From the NCBI RefSeq assembly GCF_000213805.1, contig NC_015556.1, positions 2,480,001 to 2,544,000 of the forward strand: 64,000 nucleotides of DNA, written 5' to 3'. The position numbers and the translations under genes were made by a program. Positions 10,494 to 24,492 of the stretch are shown here, in pieces. The first letter of the stretch is position 1. Every line of letters starts with the position of its first letter. The notes under the pieces were generated by a model, which had not been told where the DNA came from, searched no databases, and worked only from the letters and a program-made list of their open reading frames with translations. Source of the stretch: Pseudomonas fulva 12-X. GTDB taxonomy: Bacteria > Pseudomonadota > Gammaproteobacteria > Pseudomonadales > Pseudomonadaceae.

Positions 10494-11655
10494 CGGCAGC
10501 AAACTCCAGGCTTCCTTGCTTGGCCAGTTCGAGCACCAGCTCGCGGGCCTCGTCGTTGCCCAGCCATGGGCCGAGGTTTTCCAGGTGCAGGGCGTCGGCC
10601 GAGCAGATCATCTTCAACAATTCGCGCAGGCTGGTGGAGACCAGGCGGCTTTGCCCGCTGGCGAACAGTACCAGGCCATCGCCGACTTCCGACCAGGCCA
10701 GGCGCGCGCTTGGGTTGCGAACCAGAATGGCGCCATCCTCGAGCTGATCGAGGAAGCCGTCCTCGTCGATCTCGATGCCTTCGACCAGCTCCGGGTACTT
10801 GGGCTCGGTCATGAACTGGCCGAACCAGGTCATCAGCAGGCGCTCGTCGCTCATGTGCTCGGCGAGCAGCGCCTTGAGGCGTTCGAGGGCGTCACGCTGG
10901 ATCTCGTGCGGGTCGCTGGTCGGCGCGGTGCCGGCGTCGCTGTAGCGCGTTTCGTCCGGCAGGAACTGGCCAAGGAAGTCAGTGAAATGGGTCAGAACTT
11001 CGGCCGCGCTGGGTGCGCGGAAACCCACGGAATAAGTCATGCAATCGTCCTCGGCGGTGCCACAGTGGGCCAGGAGCGGCGGCAGATAGAGCATATCGCC
11101 GGGCTCGAGCACCCATTCTTCAGTTTGATCGAATTGAGCCAGGATCTTCATGTCCTGATCCGGCAGCAGCGGGCTCTGGGCGTCGCACATCTGGCCGATC
11201 TGCCAGCGGCGGCGGCCATGGGCCTGCAGCAGGAATACGTCGTAGTTGTCGAAGTGCGGGCCAACGCCGCCACCTGGCGTGGCGAAGCTGATCATCACGT
11301 CGTCGATGCGCCACTTGGGCAGGAACTTGAACTGCTCCAGAAGCTCGGCCACCTCGGGCACGAACTGGTCGACGGCCTGCACCAGCAGGGTCCAGTCACG
11401 CTCTGGTAGGTCGGCGAACGCGTCCTCGGCGAACGGGCCGCGGCGAACTTCCCACGGCGTTTCGCCGTGTTCGAGCACCAGGCGCGACTCGACTTCTTCC
11501 TCGAGGGCCAGGCCAGCCAGCTCATCGGGAGAAATCGGGCTCTCGAAGTCGGTGATGGCCTGGCGCACCAGCAAGGGCTTCTTCTGCCAGTAGTCGCGCA
11601 GGAACTCGCGTGCGCTCAGGCCACCCAATAGCTGAAGAGGAGCATCAGGATTCAT
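10486..11655 (-). CDS. roxA: 50S ribosomal protein L16 3-hydroxylase (JmjC/cupin oxygenase)
   Basis: 389-aa 2-oxoglutarate/Fe(II)-dependent oxygenase of the RoxA/YcfD family, which hydroxylates an arginine of ribosomal protein L16. The JmjC core shows GVGPHFDNYDVFLLQAHGRRRWQIG, giving the HxD iron ligands, and the distal histidine in LPPLLAHCGTAEDD. The C-terminal part matches the winged-helix dimerisation and substrate-clamp region of the family. Length is normal. It is the first gene of a minus-strand run followed by the GNAT gene. Confidence 0.9.
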   Translation of the reverse strand: MNPDAPLQLLGGLSAREFLRDYWQKKPLLVRQAITDFESPISPDELAGLALEEEVESRLVLEHGETPWEVRRGPFAEDAFADLPERDWTLLVQAVDQFVPEVAELLEQFKFLPKWRIDDVMISFATPGGGVGPHFDNYDVFLLQAHGRRRWQIGQMCDAQSPLLPDQDMKILAQFDQTEEWVLEPGDMLYLPPLLAHCGTAEDDCMTYSVGFRAPSAAEVLTHFTDFLGQFLPDETRYSDAGTAPTSDPHEIQRDALERLKALLAEHMSDERLLMTWFGQFMTEPKYPELVEGIEIDEDGFLDQLEDGAILVRNPSARLAWSEVGDGLVLFASGQSRLVSTSLRELLKMICSADALHLENLGPWLGNDEARELVLELAKQGSLEFAADE

Positions 11656-11685
11656 TTGTAAGTCCTTGATATTTATTGGTGCGTA

Positions 11686-11718
11686 TAAAAAAGAAACGCC
11701 CGGCGTCTGCCGGGCGTT
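11686..11718 (-). terminator. Rho-independent terminator of purB
   Basis: A 10-bp perfect stem (AACGCCCGGC at 11695-11704, GCCGGGCGTT at 11709-11718) with a 4-nt loop. On the minus strand it is followed by a T-rich tail (complement of ATAAAAAAGAAA). It lies just past the purB stop, upstream of roxA. Confidence 0.88.
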
Positions 11719-11736
11719 CTTGGGCGTGCCCGTCGC

Positions 11737-13149
<1,413 letters not shown>

Positions 13150-13161
13150 TCATACACGAAT

Positions 13162-13189
13162 CCGGGCGGCTATCAGCGCTGCCGCCCGG
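13162..13189 (-). terminator. GC hairpin between hflD and purB
   Basis: Perfect 9-bp inverted repeat CCGGGCGGC (13162-13170) and GCCGCCCGG (13181-13189) with a 10-nt loop, 38 bp beyond the hflD stop. There is no T-run, so it may be a Rho-assisted terminator, an mRNA 3' stabiliser or a repeat remnant. Confidence 0.35.
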
Positions 13190-13226
13190 CGAATCGACGG
13201 ATGAAATGCATGAGGGGCGCGGCGGA

Positions 13227-13847
13227 TCAGTCGCGCAGCATCGGGTAAAGTTCGCGCAGCAATTTGCGGCGGCTGAACACCAGCTGCCAGCGATGCCCAC
13301 CCAGTTGGCGCCACAGGCGCGCCGAGCGAATCCCGGCGAGGAGCAGGCCGCGAATCTTCGAGGCATTGGCCGGTTGCTGCAGGAAGCGGCTGTCGCCCTG
13401 CACCTGAATGCGCTGCTTGAAGGTGCTGATGGTGTCCTGGTACAGCGCGCCACAGGAGGAAATGACGTTCTCGTGGCCGATGCCGAAGTGGTCGGCCTGG
13501 CTCTGGATCTGGTCCAGACGATTGCCCATCAGTTGCAGCAGGTCGCCGCGCTTGTCGAGCTGCCGCTCCAGGCCCAGTAGGGCGAGGGCGTAGCGCAGCG
13601 GCTCGCGCTGCAGGCTGGTCGGGTCGCGCTCCAGGGCGCTGACCAGGGCGCGGTAACCGTCGCGCAAATTCAGGTCATCACCGCCGTACACGTCCAGCGT
13701 GCCGTTGGCATCGCGCACCAGCAGGCTGTTGATCAGGCAGGTCACTTCGCTTTCGGCGGCCTGGCCGGTCTTGGCGATCTTGTCGACCATCACCGCGGCC
13801 TGAAACACCGCGCCCAGGGCGATCAACTGTTCTTGAATGGGATTCAT
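13227..13847 (-). CDS. hflD: High frequency lysogenization protein HflD homologue
   Basis: 206-aa mostly helical protein of the HflD (YcfC) family, peripheral to the membrane, which in E. coli binds phage lambda CII. Its housekeeping role is unclear. Typical segments are [29 protein letters not shown], the N-terminal family signature, and [25 protein letters not shown] helices. The gene follows mnmA with a 4-nt ATGA overlap, the same mnmA-hflD pairing seen in E. coli. Confidence 0.93.
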   Translation of the reverse strand: MNPIQEQLIALGAVFQAAVMVDKIAKTGQAAESEVTCLINSLLVRDANGTLDVYGGDDLNLRDGYRALVSALERDPTSLQREPLRYALALLGLERQLDKRGDLLQLMGNRLDQIQSQADHFGIGHENVISSCGALYQDTISTFKQRIQVQGDSRFLQQPANASKIRGLLLAGIRSARLWRQLGGHRWQLVFSRRKLLRELYPMLRD

Positions 13848-14959
13848 CGCGGTGCGCCCTCGCTCCAGGGTTCGGCGCTCTCGATCACGCCGCCGCCGAG
13901 GCAGACGTCACCGTCATAGAACACCACGGACTGGCCCGGCGTGACCGCACGCTGCGGTTGCTCGAACGTGGCGCGGTAGCCATCGGCGGTGCGCTCCAGG
14001 GTGCAGGCCTGGTCAGCCTGGCGGTAACGCACCTTGGCGGTCAGGCGCCGAGGCGCATCGAGCGCTACCGGGTTGACCCAGTAGATCTGCGAGGCATGCA
14101 GGGCGCGGGAAAACAGCCAGGGATGTTCGTTGCCCTGGCCGACGATCAGCACGTTGCGGGTCAGGTCCTTGTGCAGCACATACCAGGGCTCGTCGCCGGC
14201 ATCCTTGAGGCCGCCGATGCCCAGGCCCTGGCGCTGGCCGATGGTGTGGTACATCAGGCCGTGATGCTTGCCGATCACGTCACCCTCGGTGGTTTCGATG
14301 TTGCCTGGCTGGGCCGGCAGGTACTGCTTGAGGAAGTCGCTGAAACGGCGCTCGCCAATGAAGCAGATACCGGTGGAGTCCTTCTTCTTGGCGGTGGCCA
14401 GCTGGTACTTCTCGGCAATCGCCCGCACTTCGGGCTTCTCCAGCTCCCCGACCGGGAACAGGGTCTTGGCGATCTGCTCGCCGCCCACGGCATGCAGAAA
14501 GTAGCTCTGGTCCTTGTTGGCGTCCAGGCCCTTGAGCAGCTCGCTGCGCCCGTCGACATCACGGCGGCGCACGTAGTGGCCGGTGGCGATCAGGTCGGCA
14601 CCGAGCATCAGGGCGTAGTCGAGGAACGCCTTGAACTTGATTTCACGGTTGCAGAGGATGTCCGGGTTGGGCGTGCGCCCGGCCTTGTATTCGGCCAGGA
14701 AGTGCTCGAACACGTTGTCCCAGTACTCGGCGGCGAAGTTGGCGGTGTGCAGCTTGATGCCGATGCGGTCGCACACGGCCTGGGCGTCGGCCAGGTCGTC
14801 CATGGCGGTGCAGTATTCGGTGCCGTCGTCTTCGTCCCAGTTCTTCATGAACAGGCCTTCGACCTGATAGCCGGCTTCGAGCAGCAGCAGGGCCGAAACG
14901 GAGGAGTCGACGCCGCCGGACATGCCGACGATGACGCGCTGAGTGGCTGGATCTTGCAT
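13844..14959 (-). CDS. mnmA: tRNA-uridine 2-sulfurtransferase
   Basis: Thiolates U34 of tRNA-Lys, -Glu and -Gln, working with a sulfur-relay donor. The 371-aa protein has the PP-loop GMSGGVDSS at residues 12-20 and the two catalytic cysteines C103 ([12 protein letters not shown]) and C199 ([12 protein letters not shown]). The ATG at 14959 is preferred to an in-frame TTG four codons upstream. Its stop overlaps the hflD start. Upstream, 15042 ends the Nudix gene, so mnmA-hflD may share its transcript. Confidence 0.96.
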   Translation of the reverse strand: MQDPATQRVIVGMSGGVDSSVSALLLLEAGYQVEGLFMKNWDEDDGTEYCTAMDDLADAQAVCDRIGIKLHTANFAAEYWDNVFEHFLAEYKAGRTPNPDILCNREIKFKAFLDYALMLGADLIATGHYVRRRDVDGRSELLKGLDANKDQSYFLHAVGGEQIAKTLFPVGELEKPEVRAIAEKYQLATAKKKDSTGICFIGERRFSDFLKQYLPAQPGNIETTEGDVIGKHHGLMYHTIGQRQGLGIGGLKDAGDEPWYVLHKDLTRNVLIVGQGNEHPWLFSRALHASQIYWVNPVALDAPRRLTAKVRYRQADQACTLERTADGYRATFEQPQRAVTPGQSVVFYDGDVCLGGGVIESAEPWSEGAPR

Positions 14960-15041
14960 GGTCGGGATCAATACGGCTTCAAAAGGACGAGATTCTAACA
15001 GGATGCGCGGTGCGTTTCAGTCTGCCGAGCACGGGCGGCTT

Positions 15042-15488
15042 TCACATGGGGTCGTGAATGAGGCTTAGAGGGAAGCGGGCACCGGCCAAGTAGTCGTCCA
15101 GGCAGCGCAACACCAGCTCGCTGCGCAGGCGGCCGCGCTCGGCCAGCAGTTCGTCGTAAGTGAGCCAGCGAATGCCGCTGATATCGCTGTCCAGTGCACG
15201 CTCGGCATGGTGCCTTACCAGGTTGGCGACGAAACAGATGCGTTGATAGGTCACGCCGTTGCTGGGCGCGGTGTACAGGTAGATGCCGGTAACGCCGGTG
15301 AGCTCGACCTCGCAGCCGGTTTCTTCGAGGGTTTCGCGTACCGCTGCCTGCAACAGACTTTCCTTCGGCTCCAGGTGGCCGGCGGGTTGGTTGAGCACCA
15401 GGCGCCCACCCTTGAGTTCCTCGACGAACAGAAAGCGCCCTTCGTGCTCGACGATGGTGGCGACGGTGACATGTGCGTGCCAGGTCAT
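15042..15488 (-). CDS. Nudix hydrolase (NudJ-like)
   Basis: 148-aa hydrolase of nucleoside-diphosphate-linked compounds. The Nudix box G-x5-E-x7-REUxEExGU is complete in GHLEPKESLLQAAVRETLEETG. The small size and the position before mnmA match the NudJ/YmfB phosphatase, which acts on pyrimidine-pathway diphosphates. The start MTWHAHVTVATIV at 15488 has an AAGGAG site six bases upstream, better than the in-frame ATG six codons earlier. Exact substrate not predictable. Confidence 0.9.
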   Translation of the reverse strand: MTWHAHVTVATIVEHEGRFLFVEELKGGRLVLNQPAGHLEPKESLLQAAVRETLEETGCEVELTGVTGIYLYTAPSNGVTYQRICFVANLVRHHAERALDSDISGIRWLTYDELLAERGRLRSELVLRCLDDYLAGARFPLSLIHDPM

Positions 15489-15510
15489 GCTGACTCCTTT
15501 TCGCAATCTG

Positions 15511-15544
15511 AAAACGACAACCCCGGCACGAGGCCGGGGTTGTC
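15511..15544 (-). terminator. Terminator of the isocitrate dehydrogenase gene
   Basis: Perfect 12-bp stem GACAACCCCGGC / GCCGGGGTTGTC (15516-15527 and 15533-15544), 5-nt loop, followed on the minus strand by GTTTT. It lies between idh and the Nudix gene. Confidence 0.8.
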
Positions 15545-15568
15545 GGTGTCGCTAGATCAACAGACTAC

Positions 15569-18134
<2,566 letters not shown>

Positions 18135-18159
18135 AAAAAACCGGCCGCTAGGGCCGGTT
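18135..18159 (-). terminator. Terminator of cspD
   Basis: 8-bp stem AACCGGCC (18139-18146) / GGCCGGTT (18152-18159), 5-nt loop, with a minus-strand T-run (complement of AAAAAA). It sits 17 bp past the cspD stop. Confidence 0.85.
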
Positions 18160-18176
18160 GTTTCAAGCAGCGAGGG

Positions 18177-18443
18177 TCAGGCGCCGACTGCTGCAGCGCG
18201 GGCCGTACTGGTTGCCGGGGCAGATTTGTCCTGGCTGCTCTGAGCGGCGCTGATGTTGACGGCATGGAGGCCTTTGGGGCCCTGAATGATATCGAAGCTG
18301 ACGGCCTGGCCGGCCTTCAGGGTTTTGTATCCATCCATCTGGATGGCCGAGTAATGGGCGAACAGGTCCTCATCTCGGCCGTCGGCCAGGATGAATCCAT
18401 AGCCCTTGGCGTTGTTGAACCACTTGACCTTACCACTTAGCAT
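18177..18443 (-). CDS. cspD: Cold-shock-domain protein CspD
   Basis: 88-aa single-stranded nucleic-acid-binding protein. The OB-fold carries RNP1 KGYGFI and RNP2-like DLFAHYSAI. Unlike CspA-type proteins (about 70 aa) it has an Ala/Ser/Thr-rich tail after residue 68, the CspD pattern. In E. coli CspD is a stationary-phase inhibitor of replication. The start [14 protein letters not shown] is the family N-terminus; a longer frame upstream is spurious. Its divergent position next to clpS is conserved in many gammaproteobacteria. Confidence 0.93.
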   Translation of the reverse strand: MLSGKVKWFNNAKGYGFILADGRDEDLFAHYSAIQMDGYKTLKAGQAVSFDIIQGPKGLHAVNISAAQSSQDKSAPATSTARAAAVGA

Positions 18444-18571
18444 GCCGATATCCCTCTGCAAGGAACCCCACTGCTGGAGTATCATCCACATTAGATCCAG
18501 CGCCCACGGGCATCGCCCGGCGAACGCAAGCCCTTTCGCCCCGTAGGGGTATCCTTTGGTTGTAACACCCT

Positions 18572-18586
18572 TTGACGGATAGTCAA
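18572..18586. promoter_or_regulatory. Inverted repeat between cspD and clpS
   Basis: TTGAC (18572-18576), GGATA, GTCAA (18582-18586): a perfect 5-bp inverted repeat in the divergent cspD/clpS intergenic region. It may be an operator or part of a -35 element for either gene. No regulator can be named. Confidence 0.3.
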
Positions 18587-18664
18587 GGCATCGCACGAAA
18601 CGACGATAAACGGGTCTTATTTTTGCGGCCCGCTCCATTCACTCCCACGAACCTTTTATCCAGC

Positions 18665-19027
18665 ATGCATGCAAGTAGCCAGATTCGACTAACATTCAAT
18701 CAGGATCGACCCGCACCGCATGAGGACGACTCTTCAGGCCTGGCCGTCGAGGAATCCAAGCCGGCATTGCAGGCGCCTCCGCTCTATAAGGTGGTCTTGT
18801 TCAATGATGACTACACCCCCATGGATTTCGTGGTCGAAGTACTCGAGACCTTCTTCAACCTCAATCGAGAGGTGGCAACCAGGATCATGTTGACCGTGCA
18901 CACCGAAGGTCGCGCCGTCTGCGGGCTATATACCCGAGATATCGCTGAAACCAAGGCTACGCAGGTCAATCAATATGCGCGGGAAAGCCAGCATCCATTA
19001 CTCTGTGAAATCGAGAAGGACGGTTAA
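18665..19027 (+). CDS. clpS: ATP-dependent Clp protease adaptor ClpS
   Basis: 120-aa N-recognin that binds N-terminal Leu, Phe, Tyr or Trp and hands substrates to the ClpA N-domain. The core [24 protein letters not shown] holds the NDDxTP motif. The C-terminal part [19 protein letters not shown] is also conserved. The start [12 protein letters not shown] was taken at 18665 because the frame upstream lacks family similarity. Twenty-nine bases separate it from clpA, so the two form an operon. Confidence 0.95.
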   Translation: MHASSQIRLTFNQDRPAPHEDDSSGLAVEESKPALQAPPLYKVVLFNDDYTPMDFVVEVLETFFNLNREVATRIMLTVHTEGRAVCGLYTRDIAETKATQVNQYARESQHPLLCEIEKDG

Positions 19028-19056
19028 CGCCGGCCACTTGGGCATGAGGTGAAGCT

Positions 19057-21327
19057 ATGTTAAATCGAGAGCTCGAAGTCACCCTCAACCTGGCCTTCAA
19101 GGAGGCACGCGCAAAGCGTCATGAATTCATGACCGTGGAGCACCTCCTGCTGGCTCTTCTGGACAACGAAGCGGCAGCCAGCGTGCTGCGCGCCTGCGGT
19201 GCCAGCCTGGACAAGCTGCGCAGTGACCTGCAGGAATTCATCGACTCCACAACGCCGCTGATCCCCCAGCACGACGAAGAGCGCGAAACCCAGCCGACGC
19301 TGGGCTTCCAGCGCGTGCTGCAGCGTGCGGTATTCCACGTACAGAGCTCCGGCAAGCGCGAAGTCACCGGCGCCAACGTGCTGGTCGCGATCTTCAGCGA
19401 GCAGGAAAGCCAGGCCGTGTTCCTGCTCAAGCAGCAGAGCGTGGCCCGTATCGACGTGGTCAATTTCATCGCCCACGGTATCTCCAAGGTGCCGGGTCAG
19501 GGCGCCTCCCCTGAGTCCGACCCGGAAATGCAGGATGAGGAGGGTGGCGAGTCGTCTTCCTCGAGCAATCCGCTCGATGCCTATGCAAGCAACCTGAACG
19601 AGTTGGCCCGCCAAGGGCGCATCGATCCGCTGGTCGGTCGCGAGCACGAAGTCGAGCGCGTGGCGCAGATCCTCGCCCGTCGTCGCAAGAACAATCCGCT
19701 GCTGGTCGGTGAGGCCGGTGTCGGCAAGACTGCCATCGCCGAAGGTCTGGCCAAGCGTATCGTCGACAATCAGGTGCCTGATTTGCTGGCTGACAGTGTG
19801 GTCTACTCCCTGGATCTCGGCGCGCTCCTGGCCGGCACCAAGTACCGTGGCGATTTCGAGAAGCGCCTCAAGGCGTTGCTCACCGAACTGCGCAAGCGCC
19901 CACAGGCCATCCTGTTCATCGACGAGATTCACACCATCATCGGTGCCGGGGCTGCCTCGGGCGGCGTAATGGATGCCTCGAACCTGCTCAAGCCGGCCCT
20001 GTCGTCGGGCGAGATCCGCTGCATCGGCTCGACGACCTTCCAGGAATTTCGTGGCATCTTCGAGAAGGATCGTGCCCTGGCACGGCGTTTCCAGAAGGTC
20101 GACGTGGTGGAGCCTTCGGTGGAAGACACCATTGGCATCCTCAAGGGCCTCAAGGGGCGCTTCGAGCAGCACCACGACATCGAGTACAGCGATGAAGCCC
20201 TGCGCGCAGCTGCGGAGCTGGCTTCGCGCTACATCAATGATCGCCACATGCCCGACAAGGCCATCGACGTGATCGACGAAGCAGGTGCGTTCCAGCGTCT
20301 TCAGCCGCAGGAGAAGCGCGTCAAGCGCATCGACGTGCCGCAGGTCGAGGACATCGTGGCCAAGATCGCGCGCATTCCGCCAAAGCACGTTTCGAGCTCC
20401 GACAAGGAATTGCTGCGCAACCTGGAGCGCGACCTCAAGCTGACCGTATTCGGCCAGGACGCCGCCATCGATTCGCTGGCCACCGCCATCAAGCTGTCGC
20501 GGGCTGGCCTCAAGGCGCCGGACAAGCCGGTCGGCTCGTTCCTGTTCGCCGGCCCCACCGGCGTCGGCAAGACCGAGGCGGCTCGCCAGCTGTCCAAGGC
20601 GCTGGGCGTGGAACTGGTGCGTTTCGATATGTCCGAGTACATGGAGCGGCATACCGTGTCGCGCCTGATCGGTGCGCCACCCGGCTACGTCGGCTTCGAC
20701 CAGGGCGGCCTGCTGACCGAGGCGATCACCAAGCAGCCCCATTGCGTACTGCTGCTCGACGAGATCGAGAAGGCGCACCCGGAAGTCTTCAACCTGCTGC
20801 TGCAGGTCATGGATCACGGCACGCTGACCGACAACAACGGGCGCAAGGCGGACTTCCGCAACGTGATCCTGATCATGACCACCAACGCCGGCGCGGAAAC
20901 CGCATCCCGTGCGTCGATCGGTTTCAGCTATCAGGATCACTCGTCCGACGCCATGGAAGTGATCAAGAAGAGCTTCACGCCGGAGTTCCGCAACCGTCTG
21001 GACACCATCATCCAGTTCGGTCGTCTCAGCCACGAAACGATCAAGAGCATCGTCGACAAGTTCCTCATCGAGCTGCAGGCGCAGCTCGAGGACAAGCGCG
21101 TCATGCTTGAGGTCAGCGATGCGGCGCGTGACTGGCTGGCCGAGCAGGGTTACGACGTGCAGATGGGCGCACGCCCGATGGCTCGCCTGATCCAGGATCG
21201 CATCAAGCGTCCGCTGGCCGAGGAGATTCTCTTCGGGGAGCTTTCCGAGCATGGCGGCACGGTGCACGTGAATCTCGAAAACGGCGAACTGACGTTCGAT
21301 TTCGAGACCGCTGCGGAAATGGCCTGA
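19057..21327 (+). CDS. clpA: ATP-dependent Clp protease ATP-binding subunit ClpA
   Basis: 756-aa AAA+ unfoldase that feeds ClpP. The N-domain (about 1-145) begins [18 protein letters not shown]1 Walker A is GEAGVGKT (residues 218-225) and D2 Walker A is GPTGVGKT (499-506). An IGF-type loop for ClpP docking lies in the D2 domain. No ClpB-like middle domain is present, which separates it from ClpB. It is in an operon with clpS and terminated by a strong bidirectional hairpin. Confidence 0.97.
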   Translation: MLNRELEVTLNLAFKEARAKRHEFMTVEHLLLALLDNEAAASVLRACGASLDKLRSDLQEFIDSTTPLIPQHDEERETQPTLGFQRVLQRAVFHVQSSGKREVTGANVLVAIFSEQESQAVFLLKQQSVARIDVVNFIAHGISKVPGQGASPESDPEMQDEEGGESSSSSNPLDAYASNLNELARQGRIDPLVGREHEVERVAQILARRRKNNPLLVGEAGVGKTAIAEGLAKRIVDNQVPDLLADSVVYSLDLGALLAGTKYRGDFEKRLKALLTELRKRPQAILFIDEIHTIIGAGAASGGVMDASNLLKPALSSGEIRCIGSTTFQEFRGIFEKDRALARRFQKVDVVEPSVEDTIGILKGLKGRFEQHHDIEYSDEALRAAAELASRYINDRHMPDKAIDVIDEAGAFQRLQPQEKRVKRIDVPQVEDIVAKIARIPPKHVSSSDKELLRNLERDLKLTVFGQDAAIDSLATAIKLSRAGLKAPDKPVGSFLFAGPTGVGKTEAARQLSKALGVELVRFDMSEYMERHTVSRLIGAPPGYVGFDQGGLLTEAITKQPHCVLLLDEIEKAHPEVFNLLLQVMDHGTLTDNNGRKADFRNVILIMTTNAGAETASRASIGFSYQDHSSDAMEVIKKSFTPEFRNRLDTIIQFGRLSHETIKSIVDKFLIELQAQLEDKRVMLEVSDAARDWLAEQGYDVQMGARPMARLIQDRIKRPLAEEILFGELSEHGGTVHVNLENGELTFDFETAAEMA

Positions 21328-21371
21328 AGGTTGACGGGGTGCTCATCGCGCCCCGCTTTCAAGGTGTACAG

Positions 21372-21411
21372 CCAATAAAAAGCCCGGCAGAGATGCCGGG
21401 CTTTTTATTGG
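21372..21411. terminator. Bidirectional terminator between clpA and infA
   Basis: Perfect 18-bp inverted repeat (21372-21389 and 21394-21411, loop GAGA). A GCCCGGCA core is flanked by A5/T5 runs on both sides, so it can end clpA on the plus strand and infA on the minus strand. Confidence 0.95.
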
Positions 21412-21448
21412 TCGCTGGAGCAGAGCAGTGGATCGTGCTCTTGCCCTG

Positions 21449-21667
21449 TTAGCGAGCGCGATAGGTGATGCGACCTTTGCTCAGGTCGTACGGGGTCAGC
21501 TCTACGCGAACCTTGTCACCAGTCAGAATGCGGATGTAATTCTTGCGCATCTTTCCGGAGATGTGCGCGGTAACGACGTGCCCGTTTTCCAACTCCACGC
21601 GAAACATGGTGTTGGGCAGGGTGTCGACGACAGTGCCTTCCATTTCGAAGCTGTCTTCTTTCGACAT
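21449..21667 (-). CDS. infA: Translation initiation factor IF-1
   Basis: 72-aa S1/OB-fold protein that occupies the ribosomal A site during initiation. The sequence begins [22 protein letters not shown] and ends [11 protein letters not shown], both typical. The start at 21667 is set by family length; the longer upstream frame is not conserved. It is convergent with clpA and shares the terminator. Its position beside clpA/aat/bpt is conserved in gammaproteobacteria. Confidence 0.97.
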
Positions 21668-21809
21668 GCAGTAAAGCCCTCGGTATCCAGAGAATGGCCC
21701 GGCGCAACTGGCCCCAGGCAAAAGCGGCAAGCATTGTGCCTGAAAACAAGGGTTGACGCCAAGGGGCTGCCTCTGTTTCAGCAGCGAAAAACCAGGAAAA
21801 TCGTCGATT

Positions 21810-22517
21810 TCAGGTCAGAGCGACCCAGCGCTGATTGACGAATAGCTCGATGGGGCGGTACTGGGTCTTGTAGTTCATCTTCCTGCAGTTCTTGATCCAG
21901 TAGCCAAGATATACGGCCTGCAGATCCAGGCGCAGCGCTTCGCCGATTTGCCAGAGAATGGCGTAGCGACCCAGGCTGCGGCGCTCTTCGTCCGGGTCGT
22001 AGAAGGTGTAGACCGCCGACAGGCCATTGGGCAATACGTCGGTCACGGCGATGGCGAGCAGCCGGCCCTGTTCGCGAAATTCGAAGAAGCAGGAGAAAGA
22101 AAGGTCGCGCACCAGAAACGTGGAGAACTGCTCACGGCTGGGTGGGTACATGTCACCGTCGGCATGGCGCTGCTCGATATAGCGCGCGTAGAGCTGATAA
22201 TATTCCTCGTTTAAACAAGGCCTTACCGCACGAACCTCAAGTGACTCATTACGTTTTAGGATGCGCCGCTGCTGCCGATTGGGGGCAAAGCGGGCAGCCG
22301 GAATCCGCGCCGGCACGCAGGCCGTGCAGCGCTGACAATGCGGGCGATAGAGGTGATCGCCGCTACGCCGGAAACCCAGCTCGGAGAGCTCGGCATACAT
22401 GTCTGCGTCCATCGGCTGGCTGGGGTCGAGAAACAGCGTGGTGGCCTGTTCCTCGAGCAGGTAGCTGCAGGGATGGGGTTGCGTGGCGTAGAACTTCAGG
22501 CGAGCCAGCTCAGTCAT
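21810..22517 (-). CDS. bpt: Aspartate/glutamate leucyltransferase (R-transferase-like, Bpt)
   Basis: 235-aa aminoacyl-tRNA-protein transferase. In bacteria this family attaches leucine to N-terminal Asp or Glu, making them ClpS substrates; older annotation calls it arginyltransferase (ate). The N-terminal [18 protein letters not shown] and [18 protein letters not shown] cysteine motifs are family hallmarks. The C-terminal [23 protein letters not shown]-like part is intact. It is 69 bp downstream of aat on the same strand and 2.8 kb from clpS. Confidence 0.93.
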
Positions 22518-22586
22518 GATCGACTCCCGGGAATGGCCTGGAATCAGTGTATGCCAGTGCCGGGCTGCGAGCCAGAACGGCGCTCG

Positions 22587-23279
22587 TCACCGGTCGCCAG
22601 CGCCGTGCCAGTCGGCCAGGCTGGGCTGATCCAGAAAACGCTCCAGATAACCGGCGAACGCCTGGCGACTGATCGCGCGGGCGCCGAGGCTGTGCAGGTG
22701 CTGGGTCGGCATCTGGCAGTCGATTAGTTCGAACTGCCAGGCCTGGAGTTGCTCGACCAGGCTGGTGAAACCGACCTTGGAGGCATTGTCGGCCCGGCTG
22801 AACATCGACTCGCCGAAGAACAGCCTGCCCATGGCCAGCCCGTAAAGCCCGCCGACCAGTTGCCGGTCCTGCCAGACCTCGATGCTGTGCGCGACGCCGC
22901 GCTCGTGCAGGTCGATATAGGCCTGTTGCATGGGCGTGGTGATCCAGGTGCCATCTGCGTAGTCGCGAGGCGCCGCGCAGGCGCGGATGACATCGGCGAA
23001 CGTCTGGTCGAAGGTCACCTGAAAATAACCTTGGCGGATGACTTTGCGCAGGCTGCGCGACACATGCAATTCGCTGGGAAACAGCACGGTACGCGGGTCG
23101 GGCGACCACCACAGCAGCGGCTGGCCATCCTGATACCAGGGAAAGCAGCCGTGCCGATAGGCGGCGATCAGCCGCTCGGCGCGCAGGTCGCCGCCAGCGG
23201 CCAGCAGGCCGTTGGGTTCGCGCAGCGCCTTGTCGAGCGGCGGAAAGGTCAGGGAGTCGCGTTGCAACCAGGTAAGCAT
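22587..23279 (-). CDS. aat: Leucyl/phenylalanyl-tRNA-protein transferase
   Basis: 230-aa transferase that adds Leu or Phe to N-terminal Lys or Arg, creating primary N-degrons. [21 protein letters not shown] is the classic N-terminal motif, and [12 protein letters not shown] and [16 protein letters not shown] are catalytic-region signatures. Length is normal. It is in a likely operon with downstream bpt. Upstream is trxB on the same strand, with a GGGCGGG/CCCGCCC hairpin between them at 23301-23320. Confidence 0.95.
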   Translation of the reverse strand: MLTWLQRDSLTFPPLDKALREPNGLLAAGGDLRAERLIAAYRHGCFPWYQDGQPLLWWSPDPRTVLFPSELHVSRSLRKVIRQGYFQVTFDQTFADVIRACAAPRDYADGTWITTPMQQAYIDLHERGVAHSIEVWQDRQLVGGLYGLAMGRLFFGESMFSRADNASKVGFTSLVEQLQAWQFELIDCQMPTQHLHSLGARAISRQAFAGYLERFLDQPSLADWHGAGDR

Positions 23280-23326
23280 TGGCGAGACCGCAGCGGGGGA
23301 GGGCGGGAGTCAACCCGCCCGGAGCC

Positions 23327-24286
<960 letters not shown>

Positions 24287-24492
24287 TCATAAGCCTTTGT
24301 CACAAAAGAGAATGCATGCTCAAATTGAGCCGCACGGACGAATAGTGGCCGCTATGCTACACCGAAGCACGGGACGAGCGGGAGCCAGCCGGGCGATCGA
24401 TTCCCCAATGCACCGGCGGCATGCCGTACAATGGCGGCGTTTCGTCCTCCACCGATCATTCGGCGCGCTAGCAGCGCAGGAACAGATGCGTT

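Noticed and set aside
23301..23320. GGGCGGG/CCCGCCC hairpin after trxB as a Rho-independent terminator
   Set aside because: The stem is good but no T-run follows on the minus strand; only mentioned with aat.
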